64,000 bases of DNA from Geodermatophilus sp. DF01-2 (GTDB lineage Bacteria > Actinomycetota > Actinomycetes > Mycobacteriales > Geodermatophilaceae), in the NCBI RefSeq assembly GCF_004571065.1, contig NZ_SPQN01000008.1:1-64000 (forward strand), in the 5' to 3' direction. The notes below the pieces were generated by a model. The model had not been told where the DNA came from. It made no database searches and worked only from the letters and a program-made list of their open reading frames with translations. Made by a program: the position numbers and the translations under genes. The first letter of the stretch is position 1. Every line of letters begins with the position of its first letter. Positions 8,181 through 16,537 of the stretch are shown here, piece by piece.

Positions 8181-9343
8181 TCCGAGCCCCCCTCGAAGCT
8201 CGCCTGGTACACCTCGAACTCCGCCTGCTGCGCGGCCAGGTGCGGTGTCTGCTCGGCGTGGACGGCGTCGAACATCGCCGTCCCCGGCGGGTCGGGCATC
8301 TCGGTCGTGCCGCTGCGGATCCGCCCCGCCAGCTCGTCGGCCTCGGCCTCGACCGCGGCGAAGAACGCCTGGTCGGCGATGCCGGTGCGCGACAGGTGCG
8401 CCTTGAGCCGGGCGATCGGGTCCCGCAGCTTCCACTCCTCCAGCTCGCTGGCCAGCCGGTAGCGGGTGGGGTCGTCGGAGGTGGTGTGCGCGCCCATCCG
8501 GTAGGTGAACGCCTCGATGAACGTGGGCCCCTGACCCTCGCGTGCGGCGGCCAGCGCCGCCCTCGTCACGGCGAGGACGGCGAGCACGTCGTTGCCGTCG
8601 ACGCGGATGCCGGGGAAGCCGAACCCGGCGGCGCGCTGGTAGAGCGGCACCCGGGACTGGCGCTCGAGCGGGACGCTGATCGCGTACTGGTTGTTCTGGC
8701 AAAAGAAGACGACCGGCGCGGAGAAGCTGGCCGCCCAGATCAGCGCCTCGTTGACCTCGCCCTGGCTGGTGGCGCCGTCGCCGAGGAAGGCCAGCGCGGC
8801 GCTCTCCCCGCCGTCCCGCTGCAGGCCCATGGCGTAGCCGGTGGCGTGCAGGCACTGGGCGCCGATGACGACGGTGTAGAGATTGAACCCGGTCGCGACC
8901 GGGTCCCAGCCGCCGTTGTCGACGCCGCGGAAGAGGCTGATGACGTGCAGCGGGTCGACCCCGCGGGTCCAGGCCACGCCGTGCTCCCGGTAGGTGGGGA
9001 AGGCCATGTCGCCTGGCTGCAGCGCCCGGCCGGCGCCGACCTGGGCGGCCTCCTGGCCCAGCAGCGAGGCCCAGATGCCGAGCTCGCCCTGGCGCTGCAG
9101 TGCGGTGGCCTCGACGTCCCACCGGCGGACCAGCGCCAGGTCGCGGTAGAGGCCGCGCAGTTCCTCGCCGTCGAGGTCGACCGCGTACTCGGGGTGCTCG
9201 ACCCGCTCCCCCTCGGGGGTCAGCAACTGCACCAGGTCTTGGCGGGGCAGGTGCGGCGCCTCCGCCCCCGGTACCGGGTCGACCACCTCGGTGGTCGCGC
9301 TGGACACGGCTGCGCTCACGGGTTCGCTCGCAAGCTCGCGCAC
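8177..9343 (-). CDS. bkdA: Branched-chain 2-oxoacid dehydrogenase E1 alpha
   Basis: A 388-residue alpha subunit that binds thiamine diphosphate and decarboxylates branched-chain 2-oxoacids. The TPP motif is visible as GDGATSQGEVNEALIWAA through FCQNNQYAIS (about residues 188-217). The phosphorylation-loop region reads YRMGAHTTSDDPTRYR, and GQEAAQVGAGRAL and FPTYREHGVAW are also family-typical. The frame stays open further upstream, but GTG at 9343 follows GAGGAGGAGCACA and gives a normal N-terminus. It is the first gene of the bkdABC operon. A Lrp/AsnC regulator diverges from the same intergenic region, a common arrangement for bkd loci, so amino-acid-responsive control is likely. Confidence 0.92.
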   Translation of the reverse strand: MRELASEPVSAAVSSATTEVVDPVPGAEAPHLPRQDLVQLLTPEGERVEHPEYAVDLDGEELRGLYRDLALVRRWDVEATALQRQGELGIWASLLGQEAAQVGAGRALQPGDMAFPTYREHGVAWTRGVDPLHVISLFRGVDNGGWDPVATGFNLYTVVIGAQCLHATGYAMGLQRDGGESAALAFLGDGATSQGEVNEALIWAASFSAPVVFFCQNNQYAISVPLERQSRVPLYQRAAGFGFPGIRVDGNDVLAVLAVTRAALAAAREGQGPTFIEAFTYRMGAHTTSDDPTRYRLASELEEWKLRDPIARLKAHLSRTGIADQAFFAAVEAEADELAGRIRSGTTEMPDPPGTAMFDAVHAEQTPHLAAQQAEFEVYQASFEGGSE

Positions 9344-9542
9344 TGTGCTCCTCCTCGTCGTCGCACCGCCGCTGCCGGGGTCACCGGCTGGAGCGGGCGG
9401 TGTGGACGTCCCGTGGCACCCGGGTGTGGTGCCACTCACACCATCGTGACACGAGCCGGCCGTCCGTGGAACAGGCATCCACTCACCGATCTGCGCAAGA
9501 TCCGGACGCCGGACTGCGCACGATGACCGCTCCAGGGGGCGG
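9344..9542. promoter_or_regulatory. Divergent promoter region of bkd operon and lrp-like gene
   Basis: A 199-bp gap between two divergent starts. It contains a less GC-rich patch near 9435-9460 (CACTCACACCATCGTGACAC) that may hold the promoters. Lrp-type regulators usually bind such shared regions. No operator can be assigned with confidence. Confidence 0.4.
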
Positions 9543-10037
9543 ATGCCTGTCAGACTGGGCGGCGTGCCGGTTCTGGACGCCACCGACGCCCGCCTGCTGC
9601 AGGCCCTCACCGAGGACCCGCGGGCCACGGTGATGGCGCTGTCGCAGCGGCTCGGGCTCGCCCGCAACACCGTGCAGGCGCGGCTGGCCCGGCTAGAGGG
9701 CAGCGGCGCGCTGGCGCCCTTCGACTACCGCGTCCGACCGGAGGCCCTCGGCTACCGGCTCGGCGCGTACGTCACCGTGCAGGTCGTGCAGCGCAGCCTG
9801 GCCGACGTCGGCGCGGCGCTCGCGGACATCCCGGAGGTGCTCGAGGTGACCGCGCTCTCCGGCGTCGCCGATCTGCTGGTGCGCGTGGTGGCGGCCGATG
9901 CCGACGACCTGTGGCGGATCACCGAACGGGTGCTCGCCATCCCGGGCGTGCAGCGCACCGACACCGCGCTGGCGCTGCGCCGGCTGGTCGACCACCGGAT
10001 GGGCCCGCTGCTGGAGCGGGCGGCGGGACCGGAGTAG
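9543..10037 (+). CDS. Lrp/AsnC family transcriptional regulator (probable bkd regulator)
   Basis: A 164-residue regulator. An N-terminal winged helix-turn-helix (LDATDARLLQALTEDPRATVMALSQRLGLARNTVQARLARLEGSG) is followed by a RAM/AsnC ligand-binding domain (YVTVQVVQRSLADVGAALADIPEVLEVTALSGVADLLVRVV). The DNA-binding domain and the amino-acid-binding domain are both complete. ATG at 9543 is used here; a GTG at 9564 (VPVLDATD) is an equally plausible start. It is transcribed away from bkdABC, so by analogy with BkdR of other bacteria it probably senses a branched-chain amino or keto acid and controls that operon. The specific ligand is inference. Confidence 0.85.
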   Translation: MPVRLGGVPVLDATDARLLQALTEDPRATVMALSQRLGLARNTVQARLARLEGSGALAPFDYRVRPEALGYRLGAYVTVQVVQRSLADVGAALADIPEVLEVTALSGVADLLVRVVAADADDLWRITERVLAIPGVQRTDTALALRRLVDHRMGPLLERAAGPE

Positions 10038-10061
10038 CCGGGCGGGCGGCGGGGCGGGACG

Positions 10062-10619
10062 CTGTCCTGCGGGCGGCGCGTCGCGACGGGTCTGGTCGCC
10101 ACCCTGCTGCTCGTGCTGGCGGGGTGGGTACCGGCCCCGGCGGCCTCGGCGTGCAGCTGCGCCGGGGGGACGACGGCGGAGTACGCCACCCGTGCCGACG
10201 CTGTCTTCTCCGGCCGGCTGGTCTCCCGGGAGGTGGTCGGCGAGACGGCCCTGCACGTCTTCGTCGTCGAGACGGTCCACGAGGGAGAGGTGGCCGCCCG
10301 GCAGGGCGTGGTGCCGGCCGCGTCCGGCGCCACCTGCGGTCTCGAGGTCGCCGGGCAGGGCCCCTTCCTCGTCTTCGCCACGCGCGACGACGACCGGCTG
10401 GCGGCCGGCCTGTGCGGCGGGACGGCGACGTGGACCCCCGAGGTCGCGGCGCAGCTGCAGGAGCTGACCGGCGCGACCGCCGCGCCGCGGTCCGGGGCGG
10501 CCGGCACCGAGCTCCCCGGCGGACCGTCCGCAGGAGCTCTGGCCGTGGGCGCCGCCGTCCTGCTCGCCGCGGCCGTCGGCGGGGAGCTGCTGCTGCGCCG
10601 GCGGCGCCCGCTCCGGTGA
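10062..10619 (+). CDS. Secreted TIMP-like protein with C-terminal membrane anchor
   Basis: About 185 residues. A signal peptide (RRVATGLVATLLLVLAGWVPAPAASA) is followed by CSC, giving a mature N-terminal cysteine. Further cysteines occur in SGATCGLEV and GLCGGTATW. This Cys-x-Cys N-terminus and the strand pattern VVFSGRLV...VFVVETVHEGEV resemble bacterial members of the tissue-inhibitor-of-metalloproteinase (TIMP/netrin-like OB) fold. A hydrophobic helix (AGALAVGAAVLLAAAVGGELLL) and an Arg-rich tail end the protein, so it is probably anchored and faces outward. No ATG or GTG lies between the preceding in-frame stop (10035) and a GTG at 10113, which would cut the signal peptide. A CTG at 10062 is the best guess for the start. 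The function is unknown. Confidence 0.65.
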   Translation: MSCGRRVATGLVATLLLVLAGWVPAPAASACSCAGGTTAEYATRADAVFSGRLVSREVVGETALHVFVVETVHEGEVAARQGVVPAASGATCGLEVAGQGPFLVFATRDDDRLAAGLCGGTATWTPEVAAQLQELTGATAAPRSGAAGTELPGGPSAGALAVGAAVLLAAAVGGELLLRRRRPLR

Positions 10620-10696
10620 CCGGCGGATCGCACGGGTACGCCGAGGTCAGGGAGGGGTAGGGGGCGGTTCGCCCGTCCCCACCGCCGAGGAGAACC

Positions 10697-11780
10697 GTGA
10701 GCCCCGCCGACCGAGACCTGCTCGAGGAACTGTTGTCCGCCTACGGCCCGGGAGGCCAGGAGGACGACGTCTGGGAGATCTGCCGGCGGGAGCTGGCCCC
10801 GCTCGTGGACGAGCTCTCGGTCGACCCGGCGGGCAACGTCGTCGGCCTGCTGCGCGGCACCGGCGGGGCCGGTGCGCCGGTGGTGCGGATGACGGCGCAC
10901 ATGGACGAGCTGTCGATGATCGTCAAGCGGGTGGAGCCCGACGGCACCCTGCGGCTGTCCCAGCTGGGCACGATGTACCCGGGCAACTTCGGCCTCGGGC
11001 CGCTCTGTGTCCTCGGGGACGCCGAGCAGCTCACCGCTGTCCTGCTGCTCGGCTCGGAGCACACCACCCCGGAGACGACACAGGTCTGGCAGACCAAGCC
11101 AGGTGCCGGCGACCGGGCCATGTCGTGGCAGGACGTGTACGCCTTCACCGGCCGGACCGCGGAGCAGCTGGATGCGGCCGGCGTGCACCCCGGCACGCGG
11201 GTCTGCGTCCACCGCAGCCGCCGCAGCCTGGTGGAGTTCGGCGACTTCGTCGCTGCTACTTCCTCGACGACCGCGCCGCACTCACCGCGCCGCACTCACC
11301 GCGCTGGTCTCCGCCGCGCGCCGGCTGCACGAGGAGGGCCGCCGTCCCCCGGCCGACACCTACCTGGTCTGCACGGCCGGCGAGGAGATGGGCGGCATCG
11401 GCGCCACGTACGCCAGCCGGACCCTGCCCGGCGAGATCACCCTCGCCCTCGACGTCGGGCCGGTCGAGGCCGAGTACCAGGTGCCGGCCGGCTCCGGACC
11501 CGTCGTGGCCTACGCCGACGACGCGGTCGTCTACGGCAAGCCGGTCGCCGACCGCCTCATGGCGCTCGGCCGCGAGCTGGGGCTGGATCCGCGGGCCGCC
11601 GTCTGGGAGTCCTACCACTCCGACGCCAGCCGGTCCAAGAGCAGCGGCCAGACGGCGCGGGCCGCGCTGCTGTCGCTGCCCACCCTCTCCACCCACGGCT
11701 ACGAGGTGCAGCACCGGGAGACCGTGGAGCGCTGCGCCCGGCTGGTCGCCGAGTTCCTGTGCCGGCCGGCGCCGCGCTGA
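10697..11780 (+). pseudogene. M42 family metallopeptidase, frameshifted
   Basis: The pieces together spell a complete M42 aminopeptidase (PepA/FrvX-like, a dinuclear-metal tetrahedral peptidase): metal His and Asp in TAHMDELSM, the Asp in YFLDDRAALTA, the Glu pair in CTAGEEMGGIGA, the Asp in LALDVGP and the final His in STHGYEVQH. They lie in three frames. The first frame reaches GDFVAA near 11252, the second carries CYFLDDRAALTA, and the third runs from ALTALVSAARRL to 11780. One base appears to be missing near 11253, and a 14-bp unit (GCCGCACTCACCGC) is duplicated at 11275-11302. Apart from these indels the gene is intact, so this is either a recent inactivation or a sequencing error. GTG start with GAGGAGAACC. 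Confidence 0.8.
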
Positions 11781-11821
11781 ACAGGGTGTACGTGCTCCCT
11801 GCTCCGGGGTAGTCCTGCACG

Positions 11822-12340
11822 ATGGCGAAGCGCACCCCGCTGGGGACGATCGGCAAGGGACGACGGGGCATCAGCGTGCTCGGCTGGGCGCTGCGCGGAG
11901 CGGCGGCCGGTGCGGCGGGTAGCACCGCGCTCAACGCCGTCACCTACCTCGACATGGCCGTCCGGGGCCGCGGGAGCAGCTCCACCCCGGAGCAGACGGT
12001 GGAGAAGCTGGCGGAGAAGGCGCACGTCCCGATCCCGGGGGACGACGAGACCCGGCAGAACCGCGTGCAGGGCCTGGGCCCGATGACCGGGCTGGCGGCC
12101 GGCGTGGGCGTCGGCGTCGTCGTCGGGCTGGTGCGCGCGGCCGGCTACCGGTCCCAGCCGCTGGTCGGCACGCTGCTGACCACCCTCGGCGTCATGGTCG
12201 CCGCCAACGGCCCGATGACCGTCCTCGGCATCACCGACCCGCGCAGCTGGTCGGCCACCGCCTGGGCCAGCGACGTCGTGCCACACCTGGCCTACGGCGC
12301 GGTGGTCAAGACGACGATGGACGCCTTCGACCGGCTGTAA
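11822..12340 (+). CDS. Conserved actinobacterial membrane protein, unknown function
   Basis: 172 residues. Two or three hydrophobic segments are visible: GWALRGAAAGAAGSTALNAVTY (about 21-42), TGLAAGVGVGVVVGLVRAAGY (about 90-110) and VGTLLTTLGVMVAANGPM (about 118-135). A polar loop in between begins with RGRGSSSTPEQTVEKLAEKA, and the C-terminus reads VVPHLAYGAVVKTTMDAFDRL. Similar proteins of this length are frequent in actinobacterial genomes and carry no assigned function. ATG at 11822 is preceded by a weak ribosome binding site. It follows the broken M42 gene and is followed by palindromic sequence. Confidence 0.75.
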   Translation: MAKRTPLGTIGKGRRGISVLGWALRGAAAGAAGSTALNAVTYLDMAVRGRGSSSTPEQTVEKLAEKAHVPIPGDDETRQNRVQGLGPMTGLAAGVGVGVVVGLVRAAGYRSQPLVGTLLTTLGVMVAANGPMTVLGITDPRSWSATAWASDVVPHLAYGAVVKTTMDAFDRL

Positions 12341-12461
12341 TGGAAATCGGCGATTCCCATCGTTCGAGGCGGCCCGCAGGGGCCATGGATTCTGTGAGGG
12401 TTGTCGAGTGCTGCGATCTCGTGGCCATCGGCGACCGATCACCCCGAGTTCGCAGCACTCG
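12340..12461. terminator. Two inverted repeats after the membrane-protein gene
   Basis: A near-perfect palindrome (ATGGAAATCG and its complement, one mismatch) covers 12340-12360. A second hairpin pairs CGAGTGCTGCGA (12405-12416) with TCGCAGCACTCG (12450-12461) across a 33-nt loop. They lie between two genes on the same strand, so they could terminate the first or form the leader of the second. Confidence 0.45.
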
Positions 12462-12488
12462 GCGCGCCGGCTACGGCAGACTGCGCGG

Positions 12489-13109
12489 GTGCACGAGATC
12501 ACCACGGAGGCCGAGCTGCGCGAGCTGCTCGGGGAGCCCACCCCGCCCGCGCTCGCCAAGGAGCGGGATCGGCTGCACGAGCTCGACCGTGCGTGGCTGG
12601 CGGCGTCCCCCTTCTGCCTGGTGGCCACCAGCGGCACCGACGGCAGCTGCGACGTCTCCCCGAAGGGCGACCCGCCCGGGTTCACACTCGTCCTCGACGA
12701 CCGGACCATCGCGCTGCCCGAGCGGGCCGGCAACCGGCGGGCGGACGGCTACCGCAACGTGCTGGCCAACCCGCACGTCGGCCTGGTCTACGTCCTGCCG
12801 GGCCGCGGCGACACACTCCGGATCAACGGCCGGGCGCAGCTGACCCGGGACCCCGACCTGCTCGACCGGATGGTGGTCCGGGGGCACCGGCCGCTGCTGG
12901 CGCTGGTCGTCGAGGTCGAGCAGGTGTTCTCCCACTGCGCCAAGGCGTTCCTGCGCTCGGAACTGTGGGACCCCGCGACATGGAACCCCGACGCCGTCCC
13001 CTCCCGTGCCCGGATCGCCCATCGGCTGGAGCGGCGCGGGGAACGGCTCGAGGACGTCGAGCGCTACTACGGCGAGCAGTACGCCGCGGGCCTGTACCCC
13101 GCGAGCTGA
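12489..13109 (+). CDS. Pyridoxamine 5'-phosphate oxidase-fold protein
   Basis: 206 residues with the split beta-barrel that binds flavin in the PPOX family. Visible are FCLVATSGTDGSCDVSPKGDPPGF, DGYRNVLANPHVGLVYVLPGRGDTLRINGRAQL and VEQVFSHCAKAFLRSELWDP. This is the MSMEG_1061-type subgroup, annotated as FMN- or F420-binding oxidoreductases; the cofactor is not certain. GTG at 12489 gives VHEITTEAELREL. Convergent with the serine hydrolase gene, with a 6-bp gap between the stops. The substrate is unknown. Confidence 0.82.
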   Translation: MHEITTEAELRELLGEPTPPALAKERDRLHELDRAWLAASPFCLVATSGTDGSCDVSPKGDPPGFTLVLDDRTIALPERAGNRRADGYRNVLANPHVGLVYVLPGRGDTLRINGRAQLTRDPDLLDRMVVRGHRPLLALVVEVEQVFSHCAKAFLRSELWDPATWNPDAVPSRARIAHRLERRGERLEDVERYYGEQYAAGLYPAS

Positions 13110-13115
13110 CCCAGC

Positions 13116-14441
13116 TCAGGCCCGCCAGCCGCCCTCGTCCACCCCGCCGGGCACCGGGGCCGCGGGGTCGTACGGCATGCGGGTGAAGACGAAGGTGCCC
13201 AGGTCCAGGTGGTCGTCGGCGATGCGCAGCGGCTCGCCGGCGGAGTAGCCGTCCAGCCCGACCCACGTGCCGTCGTCCCGGCGCGTGAAGCGGCTGGCCC
13301 GCCCGGGCCGCCCCGGCAGCGGTCCCAGGTGCAGCAGGCCGCCGGGCAGCGCGCGCAGCACGTGCGGCGCCGGGCCCCAGAACCAGACCCCGAGGACCTC
13401 CAGCGGCACCGGCGGCGGCGACGGCGTCCAGGGCTCGACGACCCGCGGCTCGGCGGCGCGCAGGTCGGCGAGCAGGCCGGGCAGCAGCGGGTCCAGGCCA
13501 CTGGTGGTGTTGGCCAGCGAGACCGCCCCCGTGCGCTCGTCGCGGTCGACGAAGACGCCGGCCAGGAAGCCGGGCATCGAGCCGCCGTGGCCGACCAGCG
13601 TGCGCCCGTCGACCCGCAGCACCTGCAGGCCCAGCCCGTAGGCCGACCACCCGGGCGCCGAGGAGTCCACGCCGGCGGGCACGGTCATCTCCTCGAGCGT
13701 CGCGGGGTCGAGCACGTCACCGGTGTCACCGAGCAGGAAGGCGGCGAAGCGGGCGAGGTCGGCCAGCGTCGCCCACAGCTGCCCCGCGGCGGCCATCACG
13801 CCGGCGTCGTGCTCCGGCTCGGGCAGGACGACGTCGGCCCACGGGTGCACCGCGCGCCCCTCGGTGGCAGGGGCCACCGGCCGCGGCGTCGTCCGCGTCA
13901 TGCCGAGTGGCGCGAGCACCTCGCTGCGGACGACGTCCTCCCATGCCTCCCCGCGCAGCCGGGCCACCAGCTCACCGAGCAGGCCGAAGCCGAGGTTCGA
14001 GTAGTGGAACCGGCGCGCCGCGCCGAGGACGACGTGCTCCTCGCCCAGCCCGAGCTCGTCGAGCGTGCCGCCGGGGGTGCGCTCCCACCAGCCACCCGGG
14101 CTCTCCGCCGCCGCGCCGGCGACGTGGGCGAGCAGCTGGCCGACGGTGCGGTCCCCGAGCGGGGTGCCGGACACGTGCCGGTCGAGCGGGTCGTCGAGGT
14201 GCAGCCGTCCCTCGTCGCGCAGTCGGAGGACGGCGACCGCGGTGACCGTCTTGCTGATCGACCCGAGCCGGTACTGGACGTCGGTGTGCGGCTCCGGGAC
14301 GTCGCCGCGGCCGGCGGACCAGGCCAGGCCGCCGTCCCGGACGACGCCGGCGACGAGGCTGGGCGCCCGGCCGTCGCGCTGGACCCGGGCGGTGCGGGCG
14401 AGCAACAGGCGGGCGGTGGACGGCAGCACAGGCTCGGGCAC
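13116..14441 (-). CDS. Serine hydrolase (beta-lactamase / class C-like family)
   Basis: 441 residues. The penicillin-recognising fold of class C beta-lactamases and esterase EstB is shown by S61-I-S-K64 (in RLGSISKTVTAVAVLRL), the tyrosine motif FHYSNLGFGLLGELV and LVGHGGSMPGFLAG in place of KTG. A C-terminal beta-rich extension of about 100 residues (PSPPPVPLEVLGVWFWGPAPHV onward) is common in this group. There is no signal peptide, so it is probably cytosolic and acts as an esterase or peptidase rather than a resistance enzyme. The start is GTG at 14441 (VPEPVLPST), because the frame upstream overlaps the next gene. It lies 26 bp after the DUF3817 gene. Confidence 0.82.
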   Translation of the reverse strand: MPEPVLPSTARLLLARTARVQRDGRAPSLVAGVVRDGGLAWSAGRGDVPEPHTDVQYRLGSISKTVTAVAVLRLRDEGRLHLDDPLDRHVSGTPLGDRTVGQLLAHVAGAAAESPGGWWERTPGGTLDELGLGEEHVVLGAARRFHYSNLGFGLLGELVARLRGEAWEDVVRSEVLAPLGMTRTTPRPVAPATEGRAVHPWADVVLPEPEHDAGVMAAAGQLWATLADLARFAAFLLGDTGDVLDPATLEEMTVPAGVDSSAPGWSAYGLGLQVLRVDGRTLVGHGGSMPGFLAGVFVDRDERTGAVSLANTTSGLDPLLPGLLADLRAAEPRVVEPWTPSPPPVPLEVLGVWFWGPAPHVLRALPGGLLHLGPLPGRPGRASRFTRRDDGTWVGLDGYSAGEPLRIADDHLDLGTFVFTRMPYDPAAPVPGGVDEGGWRA

Positions 14442-14467
14442 GACCGGGACCGTAGCGAGCCCGCGGG

Positions 14468-14794
14468 TCAGGACGTCGGCGCGGGCGCGGGCAGCGGCAG
14501 CCGGCCGGTGCGGGTGGCCCAGCGGTCGAACCAGAGGGTGACCAACGGCGGCACCGACGCGGCGAGGGCCAGCAGCGTGGTCGTCGCGTTCCAGCGCAGC
14601 ACCCGGGCGGCCACGACGGCGACCAGCACGTAGGCGATGAAGATCCCGCCGTGGATCGGGCCGAAGATCTGCACGCCGCGCTCGGAGGTCTCCAGCACGT
14701 ACTTCACGAACATCCCGGCCAGCAGCCCCACCCAGGAGCACGCCTCGGCGAGGGCGACGGCACGGAAGGCGAGGGCGACGGCGTGCGGGTTCAC
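14468..14794 (-). CDS. DUF3817 integral membrane protein
   Basis: 108 residues with three hydrophobic segments: ALAEACSWVGLLAGMFVKYVL, GIFIAYVLVAVVAARVL and TTLLALAASVPPLVTLWF. The HGG(I/V)FIAY element after GPIHGG is typical of DUF3817, sometimes called the YdzA-like family. GTG at 14794 (VNPHAVALAFRAV) is the start. Function unknown. It lies just upstream of the serine hydrolase on the same strand and may be co-transcribed with it. Confidence 0.8.
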   Translation of the reverse strand: MNPHAVALAFRAVALAEACSWVGLLAGMFVKYVLETSERGVQIFGPIHGGIFIAYVLVAVVAARVLRWNATTTLLALAASVPPLVTLWFDRWATRTGRLPLPAPAPTS

Positions 14795-14841
14795 GGCCTC
14801 ATGGTCCCTGACGCCGGACCGCACCGGCCCGGCCCACCATC

Positions 14842-15201
14842 GTGACCCCCACCACCTGGCAGGGTCGGGGCCCGTACGAGGTCTGGCGCGGCGCGAGTTA
14901 TGCCTGGCGCTGCTGCGCCGGATGGCCGACCTGCGGCCCGACCTGGTCGCCGGGCTCGCCGGTGCTGCGGGCGACACGGGGTCGGCTGCGGGTCTGGGAG
15001 CACGTGCTCGACGACGTGGTCGGCCTGCCCGGCGCGGAGAGCGTCGACCCCGGCGCCACCCGCTGGGAGGTGGCCCTGCCCGGCGGCGCCCGCGCCCGCT
15101 TCGTCCGGGGCCTGCTCCAGCAGGTCCACGGGCCGGGCACCGACCTGCTGTCGGTTTCCGCGGAAACCGACAGCAGGGGGCTCACACGGCGATGCGGTTG
15201 A
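14842..15201 (+). CDS. Hypothetical protein, possibly frameshifted internally
   Basis: An open frame of 119 codons. The C-terminal half ([28 protein letters not shown], then [15 protein letters not shown]) has a natural composition. The middle ([21 protein letters not shown]) is rich in Cys and Trp and looks out of frame. The +2 frame there reads [26 protein letters not shown], which looks more protein-like. Two compensating indels may therefore be present. The frame runs into the palindrome at 15144-15177 and overlaps the end of the convergent peptidase gene, so the true end may be earlier. No family recognised. Confidence 0.35.
   Translation: MTPTTWQGRGPYEVWRGASYAWRCCAGWPTCGPTWSPGSPVLRATRGRLRVWEHVLDDVVGLPGAESVDPGATRWEVALPGGARARFVRGLLQQVHGPGTDLLSVSAETDSRGLTRRCG
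15144..15177. terminator. Perfect 34-bp palindrome
   Basis: The arms CCTGCTGTCGGTTTCCG and CGGAAACCGACAGCAGG are exact reverse complements with no unpaired centre. It sits at the 3' end of the NlpC/P60 gene, where a convergent frame also ends, which fits a bidirectional terminator. Confidence 0.6.
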
Positions 15202-16288
15202 ACTTCGGCGTCGCGCCCATGTTGTCCACGCTGGCGACCTTCACGACGTCGCCGGAGGTCGGGGCGTGGACCATCTGGCCGTCGCCCAGGTAGATGCCGA
15301 TGTGACTCACCGGGCTGTAGAAGGCGACCAGGTCGCCGGGGCGGGCCTCGGACCGGGAGACCGGCGTCCCCATGGACGACTGCATGCGGCTGGAGTGCGG
15401 CAGGCTGATGCCGGCCGCTCCGAACGCGTACTGGACCAGGCCCGAGCAGTCGAACGAGTTCGGGCCACCCGCCGCCCAGACGTAGGGCTTGCCGCGCTGG
15501 GCCAGCGCCGTGTCGATCGCCTTCTGGACCGCCCCGCCGGCGGCCACCACCGGAGCGGAGGCAGGGGCCGCCGGCGCCTCGCGCTCGGTGCGGCTGGCCC
15601 GCCCGCCGTCGGCCGTCCCGTCCGCCCGCCCGCCGTCGGCCGTCTCGTCCGCCCGACCGCCCTCGCCGGCGCCGTGCGCGACCGCCGCGGCATCGAGCGC
15701 GGCCCGCCGCTCGTCGGCGGACAGCCGGGCGAAGTCGGCCTGGTACGCGGCGATCTGCGCCTGCAGGTCGGCCTGCTGGCGGGCCACCGTGTCGTACTGC
15801 TGCTGCGCCTCGCCGGCGGCCCGGTCGGCCACGACCTGCGCCTTCGCGGCGACCTCGCCGGCGGCGACGGCCTGGTCGAGCAGTCCGTTCTGGTGCCCGG
15901 CCACCGCCTGCAGCAGGGTGACCCGGTTGACGAACTCGTCGGCGGAGGTACTGGTCATGAGCGCCTGGAGCGACCCCATGCTCTCGCTGGTGAAGGCGGT
16001 GCGGGCGATGCCGCGGATGTGCTCCTGGGCGGCGGTGACGGCCGTCTGCGCCTCGGTCACCGCCGCGGCGGCGGCCTCGGCGGCCGCCTGCTGGGCCTTC
16101 AGCGCCTCACGCGCCTCGAGGAAGTCCTCGGTGAGGACCTCGAGGTCGTGCCCGCGGGCGGCGACCAGAGCGGCGGCCTCTGCAGCGGTGGTCGGCTCCT
16201 CGGCGCCGGCGGGAGCGGGGGCGAACGCGAGTCCGAGGGCCGCAGCGAGGACGAGGGCAGCCCGGCGGGCGGTGCGAGGGGTCGCCAT
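15182..16288 (-). CDS. C40 (NlpC/P60) peptidoglycan endopeptidase with coiled coil
   Basis: A 368-residue secreted cell-wall hydrolase. The signal peptide is [22 protein letters not shown]. Residues about 30-190 are Ala/Gln/Glu-rich heptads that form a coiled coil, as in the RipA/RipC group. A low-complexity linker repeats GGRADxTAD. The catalytic NlpC/P60 domain has Cys281 in [11 protein letters not shown], His329 in [10 protein letters not shown] and a further His341. Such enzymes cleave the D-Glu to mDAP bond in stem peptides during growth or division. ATG at 16288. The upstream leader contains a ydaO-type riboswitch, so c-di-AMP probably controls it. A paralogue is encoded at 59034-60059. 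Confidence 0.92.
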   Translation of the reverse strand: MATPRTARRAALVLAAALGLAFAPAPAGAEEPTTAAEAAALVAARGHDLEVLTEDFLEAREALKAQQAAAEAAAAAVTEAQTAVTAAQEHIRGIARTAFTSESMGSLQALMTSTSADEFVNRVTLLQAVAGHQNGLLDQAVAAGEVAAKAQVVADRAAGEAQQQYDTVARQQADLQAQIAAYQADFARLSADERRAALDAAAVAHGAGEGGRADETADGGRADGTADGGRASRTEREAPAAPASAPVVAAGGAVQKAIDTALAQRGKPYVWAAGGPNSFDCSGLVQYAFGAAGISLPHSSRMQSSMGTPVSRSEARPGDLVAFYSPVSHIGIYLGDGQMVHAPTSGDVVKVASVDNMGATPKFNRIAV

Positions 16289-16316
16289 GGTGCGGCGGCA
16301 CTCCGTTCTGCTGCGA

Positions 16317-16461
16317 GCCGCCTACCGGGTCAGCTGACGGGTTCGGGCATGGCGTCGCCCGGCGCGTCCGGCACGTGCGGCCGGGTGCGCTTCACCCCAG
16401 TGGTGCGGTGGGTCCCCGGCCCCGCGCTCCCGGGGAGGAGAGCGCCGGCTCGGCGGCGACC
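16317..16461 (-). ncRNA. ydaO-yuaA (cyclic di-AMP) riboswitch
   Basis: On the minus strand, 29 nt before the NlpC/P60 start, the leader carries the conserved blocks of the ydaO motif in order: a P1 5' strand GGTCGCCGCC, the block GCCGGGGACCC, the block GGGGTGAAGC, and the 3' block GAACCCGTCAGCTGACCCGG followed by TAGGCGGC, whose GGCGGC pairs with GCCGCC of the 5' strand. From memory of family knowledge, ydaO elements in actinobacteria commonly precede NlpC/P60 and Rpf wall-hydrolase genes and switch expression off when c-di-AMP is high. The match was made by eye, not with a covariance model. Confidence 0.8.
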
Positions 16462-16520
16462 GCGGGGTGTCACCCAGGCTGGTGACGGAGCGCCCCGTCG
16501 GACACACAGACGGTAAGGGG

Positions 16521-16537
16521 CGTGACCCGGCCGTGAC
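16521..16537 (-). promoter_or_regulatory. Candidate MtrA-type direct repeat upstream of the riboswitch
   Basis: On the minus strand the hexamer GTCACG occurs twice with starts 11 bp apart (GTCACG-N5-GTCACG). MtrA sites in actinobacteria are described as short direct repeats of about this spacing and occur before wall-hydrolase genes. Assignment is tentative. Confidence 0.35.
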
